This document shows, piece by piece, positions 27,145 to 36,284 of a stretch of DNA of 64,000 bases. Position 1 is the stretch's first letter; every line of letters starts with the position of its first letter. Location of the stretch: positions 1 to 64,000 of the forward strand of contig AMGN01000090.1 of NCBI GenBank assembly GCA_000309865.1, given 5' to 3'. Source of the stretch: Methanobacterium sp. Maddingley MBC34 (GTDB lineage Archaea; Methanobacteriota; Methanobacteria; Methanobacteriales; Methanobacteriaceae). The translations under genes and the position numbers were made by a program. Under the pieces are notes generated by a model that saw only the letters and a program-made list of their open reading frames with translations, searched no databases and was not told where the DNA came from.

Positions 27145-28158
27145 ATGAACCACTCAATCTTAAAGATTAACATAAAAAACAAGGCGAGAATTATACTCCA
27201 ATTCTTACTAACTATGAATTCATCAACTACCCGAAAGGAAATCCAGGACAGATTCCACGGTGCAATACTGGGCCTGGCAGTGGGGGATTGCCTAGGTGTG
27301 CCCCTGGAGTTTACAGATCCAGGATGCTTCCAATTAGTAAATGATATGATAGGCGGAGGACCCTTTAATCTGGACCCGGGCATGTGGACCGATGACACTT
27401 CCATGGCCCTTTGTCTGGCAGAAAGCCTCATTGAATCGGGTAAGTTCAACCCAATAGATCAGTTAACCAGATATCTGCACTGGTACCAGGATGGACATTT
27501 ATCGGTTAAGGGTGAATGCTTTGACATTGGAAACACCACCGTCGAGGCTTTAATGACCTTCCAGGATACTGGCAAACCTTACTCCGGACCAGACCATGAA
27601 TTTTCTGCAGGCAATGGATCCCTGATGAGACTGGCACCAGTACCACTCTTTTTCATGAAAGACCCCTTGAAGGTTATTAAGATGTCGGCTAAAAGTTCCC
27701 GCGCCACCCATAACCATCCCCTGGCTGTGGATGCCTGCGGCTACTATGGAGGATTGATCCACGGTGCTCTACTTGGAAAATCAAAGGATGAACTATTATC
27801 CTCAAGATATAGTCCTGTTCCAGGATACTGGGAGGAAAATCCCCTGGCACCAGGGATAGATGATGTGGCAGCTGGTTCATTCAAGGAGAAAGAACCACCA
27901 GAGATACGTGGCAGAGGATTTGTAGTTAAATCAATGGAAGCAGCCCTATGGGCTTTTTATAATAGTGAAAATTTCAAAGAGGGTTGTTTACTGGCTGTAA
28001 ACCTGGGTGAAGATGCAGACACCACCGGAGCAATCTACGGTCAGTTGGCAGGGGCATACTACGCGAAAAGTGGAATTCCCGAAAAATGGATAAAAAGGTT
28101 AAAAAAACTGGAACTAATTGAGTCACTCATAGAAAGATTGTTAGAAAGTTCGATTTAA
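27145..28158 (+). CDS. ADP-ribosylglycohydrolase family protein
   Basis: The 337-residue frame contains FHGAILGLAVGDCLGVPLEF, the metal-site segment MWTDDTSMAL, RATHNHPLAVDA and GEDADTTGAIYGQLAGAYY. Together these give the full set of magnesium-binding acidic residues of the family. Such enzymes remove ADP-ribose from proteins or small molecules. The domain starts near residue 36, so translation may really begin at ATG 27217; neither start has a strong ribosome site. A small hairpin follows the stop. Confidence 0.88.
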   Translation: MNHSILKINIKNKARIILQFLLTMNSSTTRKEIQDRFHGAILGLAVGDCLGVPLEFTDPGCFQLVNDMIGGGPFNLDPGMWTDDTSMALCLAESLIESGKFNPIDQLTRYLHWYQDGHLSVKGECFDIGNTTVEALMTFQDTGKPYSGPDHEFSAGNGSLMRLAPVPLFFMKDPLKVIKMSAKSSRATHNHPLAVDACGYYGGLIHGALLGKSKDELLSSRYSPVPGYWEENPLAPGIDDVAAGSFKEKEPPEIRGRGFVVKSMEAALWAFYNSENFKEGCLLAVNLGEDADTTGAIYGQLAGAYYAKSGIPEKWIKRLKKLELIESLIERLLESSI

Positions 28159-28177
28159 GAATTAATCCTTAAGGTAT

Positions 28178-28193
28178 TAGTCCTTATGGACTA
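28178..28193 (+). terminator. Hairpin after ADP-ribosylglycohydrolase gene
   Basis: TAGTCC-TTAT-GGACTA is a perfect 6-bp hairpin 20 bases after the stop, followed by a short T-rich stretch. It may help end transcription or protect the 3' end. Confidence 0.4.
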
Positions 28194-28306
28194 TTCTTTA
28201 GGTATTTCTAACTTAAGATCCATTTAAAAACAAAAATATATTGCCCTAAACCTTCAAAAAGAATGATATAAATAAAGGTTAGTGGTTTTTTTTGGGAGGG
28301 GAAAAC

Positions 28307-29242
28307 ATGCAAAGAACGATTTTTATCTATGAAAGTAAATATGGTGCAACTGAAAAGATAGTTAAATATTTAACACCGGTTCTGGGTCCTGCTAACTACT
28401 GCACCACAGACAAGTTCAATGATTCCTATAAAGATTTTGACTTTTTTGTAATTGGATCTGGAGTCTATAGTGGTAAATTTGACCCTAAAATATACGATTT
28501 TGTTGATAATAATCGGGAGTGGTTAAAAGATAAGCCAGTTGCTCTTTTCTCTGTATCCCTCAGTTTGAAAGATGGAGATGAAAATCTTAAAAATCTTTCT
28601 GAAATTATAGGGAGCACTGTCAGTCTAAAAAGCTTGGGTGGTACCTTAACGCTCAGTGCATTGAGTGAAGAAGACTCTCATGCACTGGATGACTTCAGCC
28701 AGCAGGTAGGTTTCCCATTAAAGGATATGAATAACTTTAACCTGGAAGAAGTAATCAATTATGCCCTGGAACTTAAAAAAATTAAGGAAAGTTTAGTATC
28801 CCCTGCTCCTCAAACCAGAGAGTTCATTGAAGAGTTTTTAACCAGTCACAATACCTGTACCCTCTCCACCAGTTACCAGAACCAGGTAAGATCCACTCCC
28901 ATAGAATACAACTACTTCAATGGATTCATCTATCTGTTGAGTGAAGGTGGAGAAAAGTTCGCCAATCTACCCTTTAACAACCAGGTCTCGGTGGCAGTTT
29001 ATGAGGATTACACTGGATTTAAGAACCTTGCTGGTATGCAGATAACCGGTACATCCGAGATAATCCGTGAAGATAGTCCAGAATACGAGGATGTTCTCCA
29101 GATGAAAGGATTGAAGATTGATTTTATAAAACGTAATCCTGTGAAAATGAATATGATAAAGATCACCATTATAAAGGTTGAATTTCTTTATTCAGAGTTT
29201 AAAAAACTGGGTTATGAAGCAAAACAAATTCAAACTTTTTAA
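28307..29242 (+). CDS. Flavodoxin - pyridoxamine oxidase-like fusion protein
   Basis: The 311-residue protein has an N-terminal flavodoxin domain (TIFIYESKYGATEKIVKYL is the FMN phosphate loop, FDFFVIGSGVYSGKF follows) and, from about 175, a split-barrel PNPOx-like domain (HNTCTLSTSYQNQVRSTPIE and FINGF-like strands). Both domains bind flavin, so one chain could pass electrons between two FMNs. ATG 28307 has GGGAGGGG six bases upstream; the frame also opens at TTG 28292. The 28-residue tail of the flavodoxin part resembles HemG-type flavodoxins. The redox partner is unknown. Confidence 0.82.
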   Translation: MQRTIFIYESKYGATEKIVKYLTPVLGPANYCTTDKFNDSYKDFDFFVIGSGVYSGKFDPKIYDFVDNNREWLKDKPVALFSVSLSLKDGDENLKNLSEIIGSTVSLKSLGGTLTLSALSEEDSHALDDFSQQVGFPLKDMNNFNLEEVINYALELKKIKESLVSPAPQTREFIEEFLTSHNTCTLSTSYQNQVRSTPIEYNYFNGFIYLLSEGGEKFANLPFNNQVSVAVYEDYTGFKNLAGMQITGTSEIIREDSPEYEDVLQMKGLKIDFIKRNPVKMNMIKITIIKVEFLYSEFKKLGYEAKQIQTF

Positions 29243-29557
29243 AGATTAAGGTCTAAATTTCACCCACTAATCCTTCTTTAGTTGCTTGATTAACTATTCC
29301 TATCTGATTTTTTTTCTCTTCTGAAATCAGTAACTATTTCCAAATTATTATTGTTAGTTCAATTAATAAAATATTCATACCAAAAACGAGTTATATCATT
29401 TTGTTTCATTATAATCATTCTATTCACGGTTACTTTTTAATAACTATTTCATTATGCTATTATACTGAAATATAAAGTATTCCTGATAATGGGTTATTCT
29501 AAATCATATTTTAAAATTAACATATAAAAAAAGTAGGATAAGGGATTGAATATCACT
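29243..29557. other. Convergent spacer with T-runs
   Basis: This 315-base gap has no gene. On the minus strand a CTTTTTTTATATG tract follows the stop of the PQQ gene and is a plausible terminator. No repeat was seen. Confidence 0.45.
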
Positions 29558-31096
29558 TTATTGTTTTTTCCGGGTTGCAGCTAATCCACCGAGTACAATG
29601 AAGATCGCTAAGGCTAATGGTACTATTGGTGCTCCAGTAGTTTGCATTCCTACAGTGTTTCCAGATGTTGTAGTTGCTGCTTGGACGTTAGATGTTGTTG
29701 ATTGTGTGTTGTTGGTGTTATTAGTGGGGTCGTTGGGGGAATTAGGTGTATTAATTGCCAGGAGACTGTAACTAGTGGGGTAGGGTGATCCTCCACTATA
29801 ATTAACTATACCCACATAAAGTGTTCCGTCAGAACCGATTACTGGAGCGGTGTAGGGTATTATGTCAAGTGTCCATTTTTGTGTAATGTTAGGGTTCAAT
29901 GCATGTAATGTATCATCTCCGAAGTATATGGTTCCATCAGCTCCAATTACGAGATCATAATCAATGGAATCCGTTGTCTGGTTACTCCATTTTTTGGTTC
30001 CATTGGGATTGATGGCGTATAAAATACCCCCAGTAGTTCCAATTCCTCCAACATATATAGTTCCGTCCTTTGCTATGGCTGGTGTTGTTTGGAACCAACC
30101 ATCGGTTATTTCATTGGCTATATATGTCCATTTTAGTGTTCCATTAGGGTTATATGCCAATAACTCAGGAGTAGGGTTGGCGAAGTTGACCCACCCTGCA
30201 ATGTAGATGGTTCCATCTGTTGCTACTGAAGGAGCTCCATAAAGTATAGTTCCAAAAGGAATGAAGTTATCCCATTTTACTGTTCCATTAGGGTTCATAG
30301 CAACTAATTTAACTTGAGTATTTCCCATACCTTGGTTCATAAACAATACGATGAAATAGATGGTTCCATCTGGCCCTATGGCTGGAGAACTTGTAGAATA
30401 AGCACCACTTACTACATTTGTGTCAGTGTAGTTCCAGTTCAGTGTTCCGTTAGGGTTCAAAGCATAGTAATTAACATACCAAGCACTACCCTGGGCAAAT
30501 GTGTCTGAGAAGTAAATGGTTCCGTCTTCCCCAATAGCAGGAGATCCGTACATGTCAACGGATGTTCCGTCATCAATGGTGTAGTTCCATTTTAATGTTC
30601 CATCAGGGTTTAAGGCTAAAAAGGTCCCAAAGTATCTTTGATTGCTGGAGAATTGACCCAAAATGTAGATGGTTCCGTCTGAAGTTATAGCAGGAGATCC
30701 AACAATTTTACTTACTGTTCCGTAGTTAATGGTGTAATTCCATTTTAGTGTTCCATCCAAGTTCAAAGCAAACAGATTACCCCGAATATTTGAACTATTA
30801 TAAACTGGCACATATATTGTGCCATCTGGACCTATGGAAGGAGCTTCTGTTATTTGACTCTGTGCATCTCCAATTGTGTAGTTCCATTTGGTACTGTTAT
30901 TTTGAGGTCCAGTATATTGAGACTGTCCGGTGTTCTGATTATCCGCCTGATATTTAGGATAACCCGAGTCTGATAAACTATCATCAGCGGCCAATACTGG
31001 TGATAATGTTAAAAAAACCATACCAACTAAAATAGAAATCGCAATGAGTACTTCAATTTTCTTTGTTTTCGTCTTTTTCACCTCCTTTATGCCCAA
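29558..31096 (-). CDS. Secreted PQQ-like beta-propeller protein, membrane anchored (paralogue)
   Basis: The 512-residue frame matches the protein at 17535-19040 throughout: signal peptide, DDSLSDSGYPKYQADNQNTG start, about nine AIGPDGTIY/GTLKWNY blades, a Thr/Asn-rich linker and a C-terminal membrane helix (PLALAIFIVLGGLAA). It should be displayed on the cell surface. The start is uncertain. The frame opens at TTG 31096, but the Shine-Dalgarno GGAGGTG (31085-31079) lies after it. ACG at 31072, six bases after that site, gives a well-formed signal peptide like that of the paralogue. Confidence 0.85.
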   Translation of the reverse strand: MGIKEVKKTKTKKIEVLIAISILVGMVFLTLSPVLAADDSLSDSGYPKYQADNQNTGQSQYTGPQNNSTKWNYTIGDAQSQITEAPSIGPDGTIYVPVYNSSNIRGNLFALNLDGTLKWNYTINYGTVSKIVGSPAITSDGTIYILGQFSSNQRYFGTFLALNPDGTLKWNYTIDDGTSVDMYGSPAIGEDGTIYFSDTFAQGSAWYVNYYALNPNGTLNWNYTDTNVVSGAYSTSSPAIGPDGTIYFIVLFMNQGMGNTQVKLVAMNPNGTVKWDNFIPFGTILYGAPSVATDGTIYIAGWVNFANPTPELLAYNPNGTLKWTYIANEITDGWFQTTPAIAKDGTIYVGGIGTTGGILYAINPNGTKKWSNQTTDSIDYDLVIGADGTIYFGDDTLHALNPNITQKWTLDIIPYTAPVIGSDGTLYVGIVNYSGGSPYPTSYSLLAINTPNSPNDPTNNTNNTQSTTSNVQAATTTSGNTVGMQTTGAPIVPLALAIFIVLGGLAATRKKQ

Positions 31097-31284
31097 TATA
31101 TCAAATAATATTGTTTATTCTTAACAATGTATATAAGCACGAAGTATTTACTAACAAATCGAAACATTTATCGAGTGATTGAGTGATTATTAGATTTTGC
31201 TTCTACTTGATTCATCAGGATTATGAATCACCAAAAGAATAGAAACAATTAAATAATAACTTTAGCCCCCTTAGATTTTCTTTT

Positions 31285-31500
31285 TTGAATAAGAATTATT
31301 GGGAATGTGGAAAAACCTTCTCAATCCGGGTAGAGATGGGAAGTAAAGGTGCAGATAAAACTCTAAATAAGGTTAGAAAAGAATTGGAGAAAAAAGGCAT
31401 GAAATTTATAACATCTGCAGTAACTGTAGAACGAGATGTTGATGCAGATAACTTTGATTCAACAATATCCAATATGGTGGAGTCAATTAAAAATCTTTGA
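31285..31500 (+). CDS. Small hypothetical protein, possibly a gene fragment (71 aa)
   Basis: The frame starts at a TTG without a ribosome site and encodes FSIRVEMGSKGADKTLNKVR followed by a short amphipathic tail. The strand-helix-strand-helix order resembles the C-terminal part of flavodoxin-like proteins, but this is weak. It may be the 3' remnant of a larger gene. Confidence 0.4.
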   Translation: MNKNYWECGKTFSIRVEMGSKGADKTLNKVRKELEKKGMKFITSAVTVERDVDADNFDSTISNMVESIKNL

Positions 31501-31582
31501 TTATTTTAATCTTTTATAAAATTTTTTAGATAATTCTAATCTTTGATAATATTCTATACTGGAAAATAAAAAAAATAAGTTC

Positions 31583-31606
31583 CAACAGTTTGGCGTGAAA
31601 CTGTTG
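31583..31606 (-). terminator. Hairpin and U-run after the transglutaminase-like gene
   Basis: On the minus strand CAACAGTTT and AAACTGTTG form a perfect 9-bp stem with a six-base loop, 34 bases after the stop. It is followed within a few bases by a run of eight Ts. This is the form of an intrinsic terminator, and clearly the best one in the window. Confidence 0.75.
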
Positions 31607-31640
31607 AATGTAGATTTAATTCAAATCTTAAGATATACGC

Positions 31641-32450
31641 TTAACTACCTGCTATTACTGTTGCAGAATCGTCATGACTAGTTGGTTGTCCAACCCATGC
31701 CTGACCTGAGTAGTCTGCATCAACCCAGCTGTTACCATTCCAAACCTCAACAGATCTGTGGTTGGATGAGTAGCTGTTTGAGTACTGGACTATTCGTGCT
31801 CTGGTACCTGATGAAGTTAACTGACTGTACATAGCATTACTTACATCCCAGCAGTCACCACTGTAACCACTGCTACTGTAGGAACTACTGTAGCTTCGAA
31901 CTGTTGAAGCATAGGTCTTTTTAGTTGAAGATGAACCTGTGCTGGTACTACTGTCAGTACTGGTACTTTCACCAGCTGCAGCTTGGACTTGTGCCAGGTG
32001 TGTGTCCCATGTTTCCATGGCTTTGGTAGTGTCATTACCCACAATTCCGTCAACGATTAAGCCGGATTCAGTCTGGAAATCTCTGACAGCTTTGTCAGTG
32101 TTAGCACCGAATTCACCGTCAATATTTCCGGAGTAATATCCGTAATCAGTTAACCATTGCTGGATTTCTTTGACCCTGTCACCATTGGCGCCAAGTTTCA
32201 TTATCTGTGATTGGTTAGTAGAATTATTAGTTCCCAGGACTTTTGTAGTTGTTTCCCCGAAGGGTTTATTGTTCTGAAGCACATTTTCAGCAGCTTCCAG
32301 ATCAGTACCGGTAACTCCTATCTGCAAACCATTAGAAGAACTAACATCATTTGAATTTGTATTTTGGTCATCTACAGCTCCCACAATAGGGACTACTGCG
32401 ATAACCATGCTTAACATGCATAAAATAGCATAGCTAGAATATCGATTAAT
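31641..32450 (-). CDS. Secreted PG_binding / transglutaminase-like cysteine protein
   Basis: The protein has a signal peptide, a peptidoglycan-binding-1 type domain (LGANGDRVKEIQQWLTDYGY, about residues 85-145), a long Ser/Thr linker and a transglutaminase-like domain with GDCWD (Cys 200), NHRSVEVW (His 231) and DADYSG (Asp 246), the Cys-His-Asp triad. Related proteins in methanogens act on pseudomurein or other wall polymers; the target here is inferred. The first ATG (32417) cuts the signal peptide in half. GGAGGCG (32462-32456) lies before ATT 32450, which restores a full signal, so I start there. Confidence 0.8.
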   Translation of the reverse strand: MNRYSSYAILCMLSMVIAVVPIVGAVDDQNTNSNDVSSSNGLQIGVTGTDLEAAENVLQNNKPFGETTTKVLGTNNSTNQSQIMKLGANGDRVKEIQQWLTDYGYYSGNIDGEFGANTDKAVRDFQTESGLIVDGIVGNDTTKAMETWDTHLAQVQAAAGESTSTDSSTSTGSSSTKKTYASTVRSYSSSYSSSGYSGDCWDVSNAMYSQLTSSGTRARIVQYSNSYSSNHRSVEVWNGNSWVDADYSGQAWVGQPTSHDDSATVIAGS

Positions 32451-32920
32451 TATATCGCCTCCACGCCCCGAAAAATTAGATTTTTTTTAAAGGACTTATC
32501 TTGACTTACATTAAATGGAAACAACTTGCCTTATAAAGGTATGGAATTTTTAACTTAAAAAGGGAACGTACAGACCCTTTTTTTATATTTAAGACTCATT
32601 TTAGGCTTATTGTATCAACTGAGTAGAGATAGTCTGGTTGCGTTGGTATTTTTAGTAAATGAGCACATTTTATAGTTAATTTCCCCTAAATAAGCATATT
32701 AGATTCTTTTCTATCGTTGAAATTCCCCCTTTTACGCAGTTTAAAAAGGAATAAATGAGGCGTTATGCTTATAAAAAACGTTAAATCAACGATTTTAACC
32801 ATAATAAGCCATGATAGGGGTTAATGTAATTTAAGCGATTTTAAGGTCTTTTCTCTTGAAATAAGTTATATTGATATTTTTAAATAATTTTAAGACAATA
32901 AAATTCTTATGAATCATTTC
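32451..32920 (-). promoter_or_regulatory. Long leader/promoter region with crossed inverted repeats
   Basis: No gene is seen in this 470-base stretch upstream of the transglutaminase-like gene. It contains ATAAGCATA (32690-32698) pairing with TATGCTTAT (32764-32772), and ATCGTTGA (32713-32720) pairing with TCAACGAT (32786-32793). The two stems interleave as in a pseudoknot. A CCTTTT/AAAAGG hairpin lies between them. It could be a structured leader or a set of operators. Confidence 0.4.
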
Positions 32921-34639
32921 TTAAAAATTTATAGCATCCCCAAATCTCCTGTATCGGTCATTACAGTTTAAAACAATCAAATTCTGTAGTGTTCGAGTCA
33001 TAGCAGTGTAAACCACTGAATCCAGGTTTTTATTACCCCCATTCCAGTGTTCAGGTATTAAAAGAATAACGTTGGGTGATTCCCAACCTTTAAACTGGTG
33101 TATTGTACTTATCTTAAGACGTTCATCACTTAGGGAAGAGATTTTTTTATTACGCCATTTGGAACCATTTATGGTAAGGAATATATGGTCAGAAGAGATC
33201 CCCTGATTTTCAAAAAATTCCACTAATTCTGTTCCCATCTGATTTTTTGGGAGCAGTATAACAATTTCAGATGGTTTAAAATTCTGTTTAGAATTTATCT
33301 GCTCCTGGCTAAAAGTTTTATAGGCTCCATAAACCGGATTAACCCAGTTTTTACCCTGAATATTTTCCCATCTGAAAAAAGAGGATGTATCATTAAAGAG
33401 TATGGTTTGATGAGGATCAAATTCAACTGTAGATGATAATCCAAACTCTTCACTAAATTCATTGGCCAGTTGGGAGATTTCTTTGGGCAGACGGTGTACA
33501 GTGTCTAGTTCTGCCCACCGCCCACGGAACTGAACATTTTCCATCTTTCCATCAATCCATGATAATTCACGCCCGTATATATTTTGTTTCTCATCACAAA
33601 CCAGGAAAAGTTCATTCCGGTCATTTAAGAACTTTGATAGGAAGTTATACCATTCCCAGCTGTAATCCTGTCCTTCGTCGATTAGTATGGCATCGTATTT
33701 GAATTTTTCAAGGGATTTATTCATAATTGGCTCTTCCTGTACTTTCTTAAGTGCCTCCTCCAGAACTGAAACAATGTCATCGAACCGGGATGGTGTGGGT
33801 AGTGAAAATTCATTTATGAGGTCCTTGCAAAATCCATGGAAATGTCTGAAGGTGATGTTGGACCAGTCAAAATTGTAGGGACACTCTTCAATCATTTTTT
33901 TAATGAAATACCATAGATTACGATTATAGGTTATCACCAATACTTTTTGATTTCCCATAGCCAGTTTAGCTGCCCGGTGAGCTAGAACCAGTGTTTTACC
34001 ACTACCTGCAGCACCACGGAGTCTCCGGTGCCCGGGTTTAGGTAAGGTGAGCTGTTTCTGCTGGGTGGTCAGTTCAAGACCGGTTCTCCTATCACGGTGA
34101 TATGGTGGTTTCAACCATTTTTCCAGTTTAGGCGCCCATTCCGGATTCATGAACCTGTCTTTTCTAAAGTCATAACCGGGTACAACCAGATAAAGACTAT
34201 CCTCTTCCAAATCATCATATCCTACAACCGTAAGGTAGGGATACTGCTCATAGAGTAACTGTGCAGGGTAACTTTCCATATGGTGTAAGTATATTCCGGT
34301 TTTGAAAATTACAAAACTTTTGGGGTAATGGTCTATTTGTTCACTGATTTCAGGCACTAACTCCTGGATTAATTTATTCCGGTAGTAATCCAGCTGCTTT
34401 TTATTAGACTCTGGGGAGGTGTTCTGATTAGAATCAACTATTTTATAGATCATGAGCCCTCCTTCAGGATTTAAAAGAACCATATCTGGATGGGATCCAT
34501 TAAAAAAAGGACGCCAGTAAATTTTCCAGTAATCAGGTAAGTTATCATCTAAAAAATGAATAAATGAACGCTCTCCTTCACTTAAATCTTCATGTAATGT
34601 TTCTAATTTTTCCCATGATGGAAATAACCTTTCCTCCAA
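32921..34639 (-). CDS. NERD - UvrD-like superfamily 1 helicase
   Basis: The 572-residue protein has an N-terminal NERD-like domain (about 20-150) followed by a UvrD-type motor: GAAGSGKT at 209-216, LIDEGQDY, and STIHQFKGWESPNVILLIP near 510, then a final YTAMTRTLQNLIVL motif. In the NERD part the strand DMVLLNPEGGLMIYK keeps Asp 52 and Lys 66, but the usual Glu is Tyr 65, so the nuclease may be inactive. Such fusions process DNA ends or act in defence. Start ATG with a GGAGG-type site upstream. An AT-rich 260-base gap precedes it. Confidence 0.85.
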   Translation of the reverse strand: MEERLFPSWEKLETLHEDLSEGERSFIHFLDDNLPDYWKIYWRPFFNGSHPDMVLLNPEGGLMIYKIVDSNQNTSPESNKKQLDYYRNKLIQELVPEISEQIDHYPKSFVIFKTGIYLHHMESYPAQLLYEQYPYLTVVGYDDLEEDSLYLVVPGYDFRKDRFMNPEWAPKLEKWLKPPYHRDRRTGLELTTQQKQLTLPKPGHRRLRGAAGSGKTLVLAHRAAKLAMGNQKVLVITYNRNLWYFIKKMIEECPYNFDWSNITFRHFHGFCKDLINEFSLPTPSRFDDIVSVLEEALKKVQEEPIMNKSLEKFKYDAILIDEGQDYSWEWYNFLSKFLNDRNELFLVCDEKQNIYGRELSWIDGKMENVQFRGRWAELDTVHRLPKEISQLANEFSEEFGLSSTVEFDPHQTILFNDTSSFFRWENIQGKNWVNPVYGAYKTFSQEQINSKQNFKPSEIVILLPKNQMGTELVEFFENQGISSDHIFLTINGSKWRNKKISSLSDERLKISTIHQFKGWESPNVILLIPEHWNGGNKNLDSVVYTAMTRTLQNLIVLNCNDRYRRFGDAINF

Positions 34640-34837
34640 CTTATAACCCCCAAATATTGCTTAGCGCTGTTTTATCAGCATTGTAAGTAATTGTTGTAAT
34701 AAAATTTCCAGTAAAATTTCTATAAAAAATAATATAACATAACTTTTATATAAAAATTATTACTATAGGTTTATAAATTATTAAAAAAATTTTTTTTTTA
34801 AGTATTAGAAAATTATGAAAAAAAGAGATTATAAGCA

Positions 34838-34881
34838 CTATTTAAGGTTTTAGAGAATACTATTTAAGGTTTTAGAGAATA
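34838..34881. repeat. 22-bp perfect tandem duplication
   Basis: CTATTTAAGGTTTTAGAGAA plus TA (34838-34859) is repeated exactly at 34860-34881, in the gap between two minus-strand genes. It is probably a recent slip. Confidence 0.85.
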
Positions 34882-34903
34882 TTAAAGCATTAAATGAACT
34901 TGA

Positions 34904-35260
34904 TTAAACTTTAAATTCCTCTTGGATAAACTTAATAGATTCTAATTCTGGATCCTCAGACCATGCCCCTATTTCAGTATGGATATTATGATTCCATATT
35001 ACAATAACTTCACAAAGAGGGTCCAGTTGAATGACAAAAGATTTCTCTGGATTATCTATGTCTTCATATACTGCGTAACTATCCTCACTCTGATAAGTGG
35101 TTTGCTGGTAAAATGATAGTTTCAAGAAAACTTCAGGGATTTGTTCCTCCATTAGCTGGTAAAGGTTCCCACCAAAACCTGAATATCTTTCCTGGACTTG
35201 ATCCAGAGTTTCCTGCTGGAAACCTTCTTTTGAGGTTAATATATTGCCGATCATAATCAT
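34904..35260 (-). CDS. Hypothetical protein (118 aa)
   Basis: The protein is acidic with mixed strands and helices (LKLSFYQQTTYQSEDSYAVY, VIQLDPLCEVIVIWN). No membrane segment or known domain is seen. A GGAG site about 15 bases before the ATG is distant; the second ATG two codons on may be the start. Confidence 0.6.
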   Translation of the reverse strand: MIMIGNILTSKEGFQQETLDQVQERYSGFGGNLYQLMEEQIPEVFLKLSFYQQTTYQSEDSYAVYEDIDNPEKSFVIQLDPLCEVIVIWNHNIHTEIGAWSEDPELESIKFIQEEFKV

Positions 35261-35500
35261 TTATTATTTTTCTACTTCTCCAGTTATCAAGATATCTAAA
35301 TGAAGAGGGACTGTACTCTTATCTAGGTACTTATACAGCAATCGCCCAGCACCTTTAAAAAATAGTATACATTATTTTTAGATCACCCGAGAAAAATTTA
35401 ATTATTAACAAGGGCATAATATTTATGTGAAAAAGGAAAATTATGAGGGTTGCAGTCCTATGGTGCATCCTAAAAATCAAAATAACAGGGGGAATTTAAA

Positions 35501-35941
35501 ATGAATGAGAAGAAAGGTGTAGATACCATGTTTAATGACATGATTAAGACCATTAAGGAAAAACAGGTGGATCTGGATAATGCCATAGCCGAGTACACTG
35601 GAGCACCAGTTAAACCTGCCATGGATGTCATGGAAAACGAGGCAGAAGTGGTGGTCAAAACCGACCTTCCTGGTTTTAAACGTGAAGACATAAAAATCGA
35701 CCTCACTGAGGACACCCTGGAAATCACCGCAGAATTCTCTAAGGAAACTGAAGAAGAAGGTGAAGAAGAGGGAGTTACTTTCCATAGGAAAGAAAGACGC
35801 TTTGGATCAGCTGCCCGGACTTACATTCTACCAGCCAAGGTAAAAATCGATGATGTCACCGCCCAGTTTAAAGACGGTGTCCTGACTGTAACCATGCCCA
35901 AACTGGAGAAGAAGGAAACTTTTGAGGTTAAAATAGATTAA
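35501..35941 (+). CDS. Hsp20 / alpha-crystallin family small heat shock protein
   Basis: The 146-residue protein has the alpha-crystallin domain from about 45 to 140 (AEVVVKTDLPGFKREDIKID, LEITAEFS, the insert of Glu residues, FHRKERRFGS and GVLTVTMPKLEK). Small heat shock proteins hold unfolded proteins in solution as oligomers. The ATG follows CAGGGGGAA by six bases. The C-terminal IxI motif is only partly kept (FEVKID). It stands alone. Confidence 0.95.
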   Translation: MNEKKGVDTMFNDMIKTIKEKQVDLDNAIAEYTGAPVKPAMDVMENEAEVVVKTDLPGFKREDIKIDLTEDTLEITAEFSKETEEEGEEEGVTFHRKERRFGSAARTYILPAKVKIDDVTAQFKDGVLTVTMPKLEKKETFEVKID

Positions 35942-36284
35942 TTTAACCAATACTTTTTTTAATAACCATATTAATTCCTTTTTTTAGATATTTTTTTATT
36001 CAACTCAGTAAATAAGAACAATATTTTTTTAAATTTTTTAACATGAAATTCATTAAAAAAATCTACAAAATATAATTCAAAAAAAATTTTGAAATTAAAA
36101 TCAAATAAGAAAACAGGTACATAGAAATTCTCTAAATTATGATAAAACCAGCTTATACCAGACTAATACTATTTATATAGGAAGATCGTTAAACTAATAA
36201 TAATAGAGAATAAAGATCAATTACATATTATCATCGTGTTTTTTATTATAATATTAGATTTATATTCTTCATGGGGGTGGTTAT
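35942..36284 (+). promoter_or_regulatory. Spacer with TATA box
   Basis: No gene is seen in this 343-base, very AT-rich stretch. A clear archaeal TATA box TTTATATA lies at 36171-36178 and should start the transcript of the following long gene near 36200, giving a leader of about 80 bases. Confidence 0.45.

Noticed and set aside
34838..34881. CRISPR-like repeat
   Set aside because: There are only two units, directly abutting with no spacer, so it is a simple tandem doubling.
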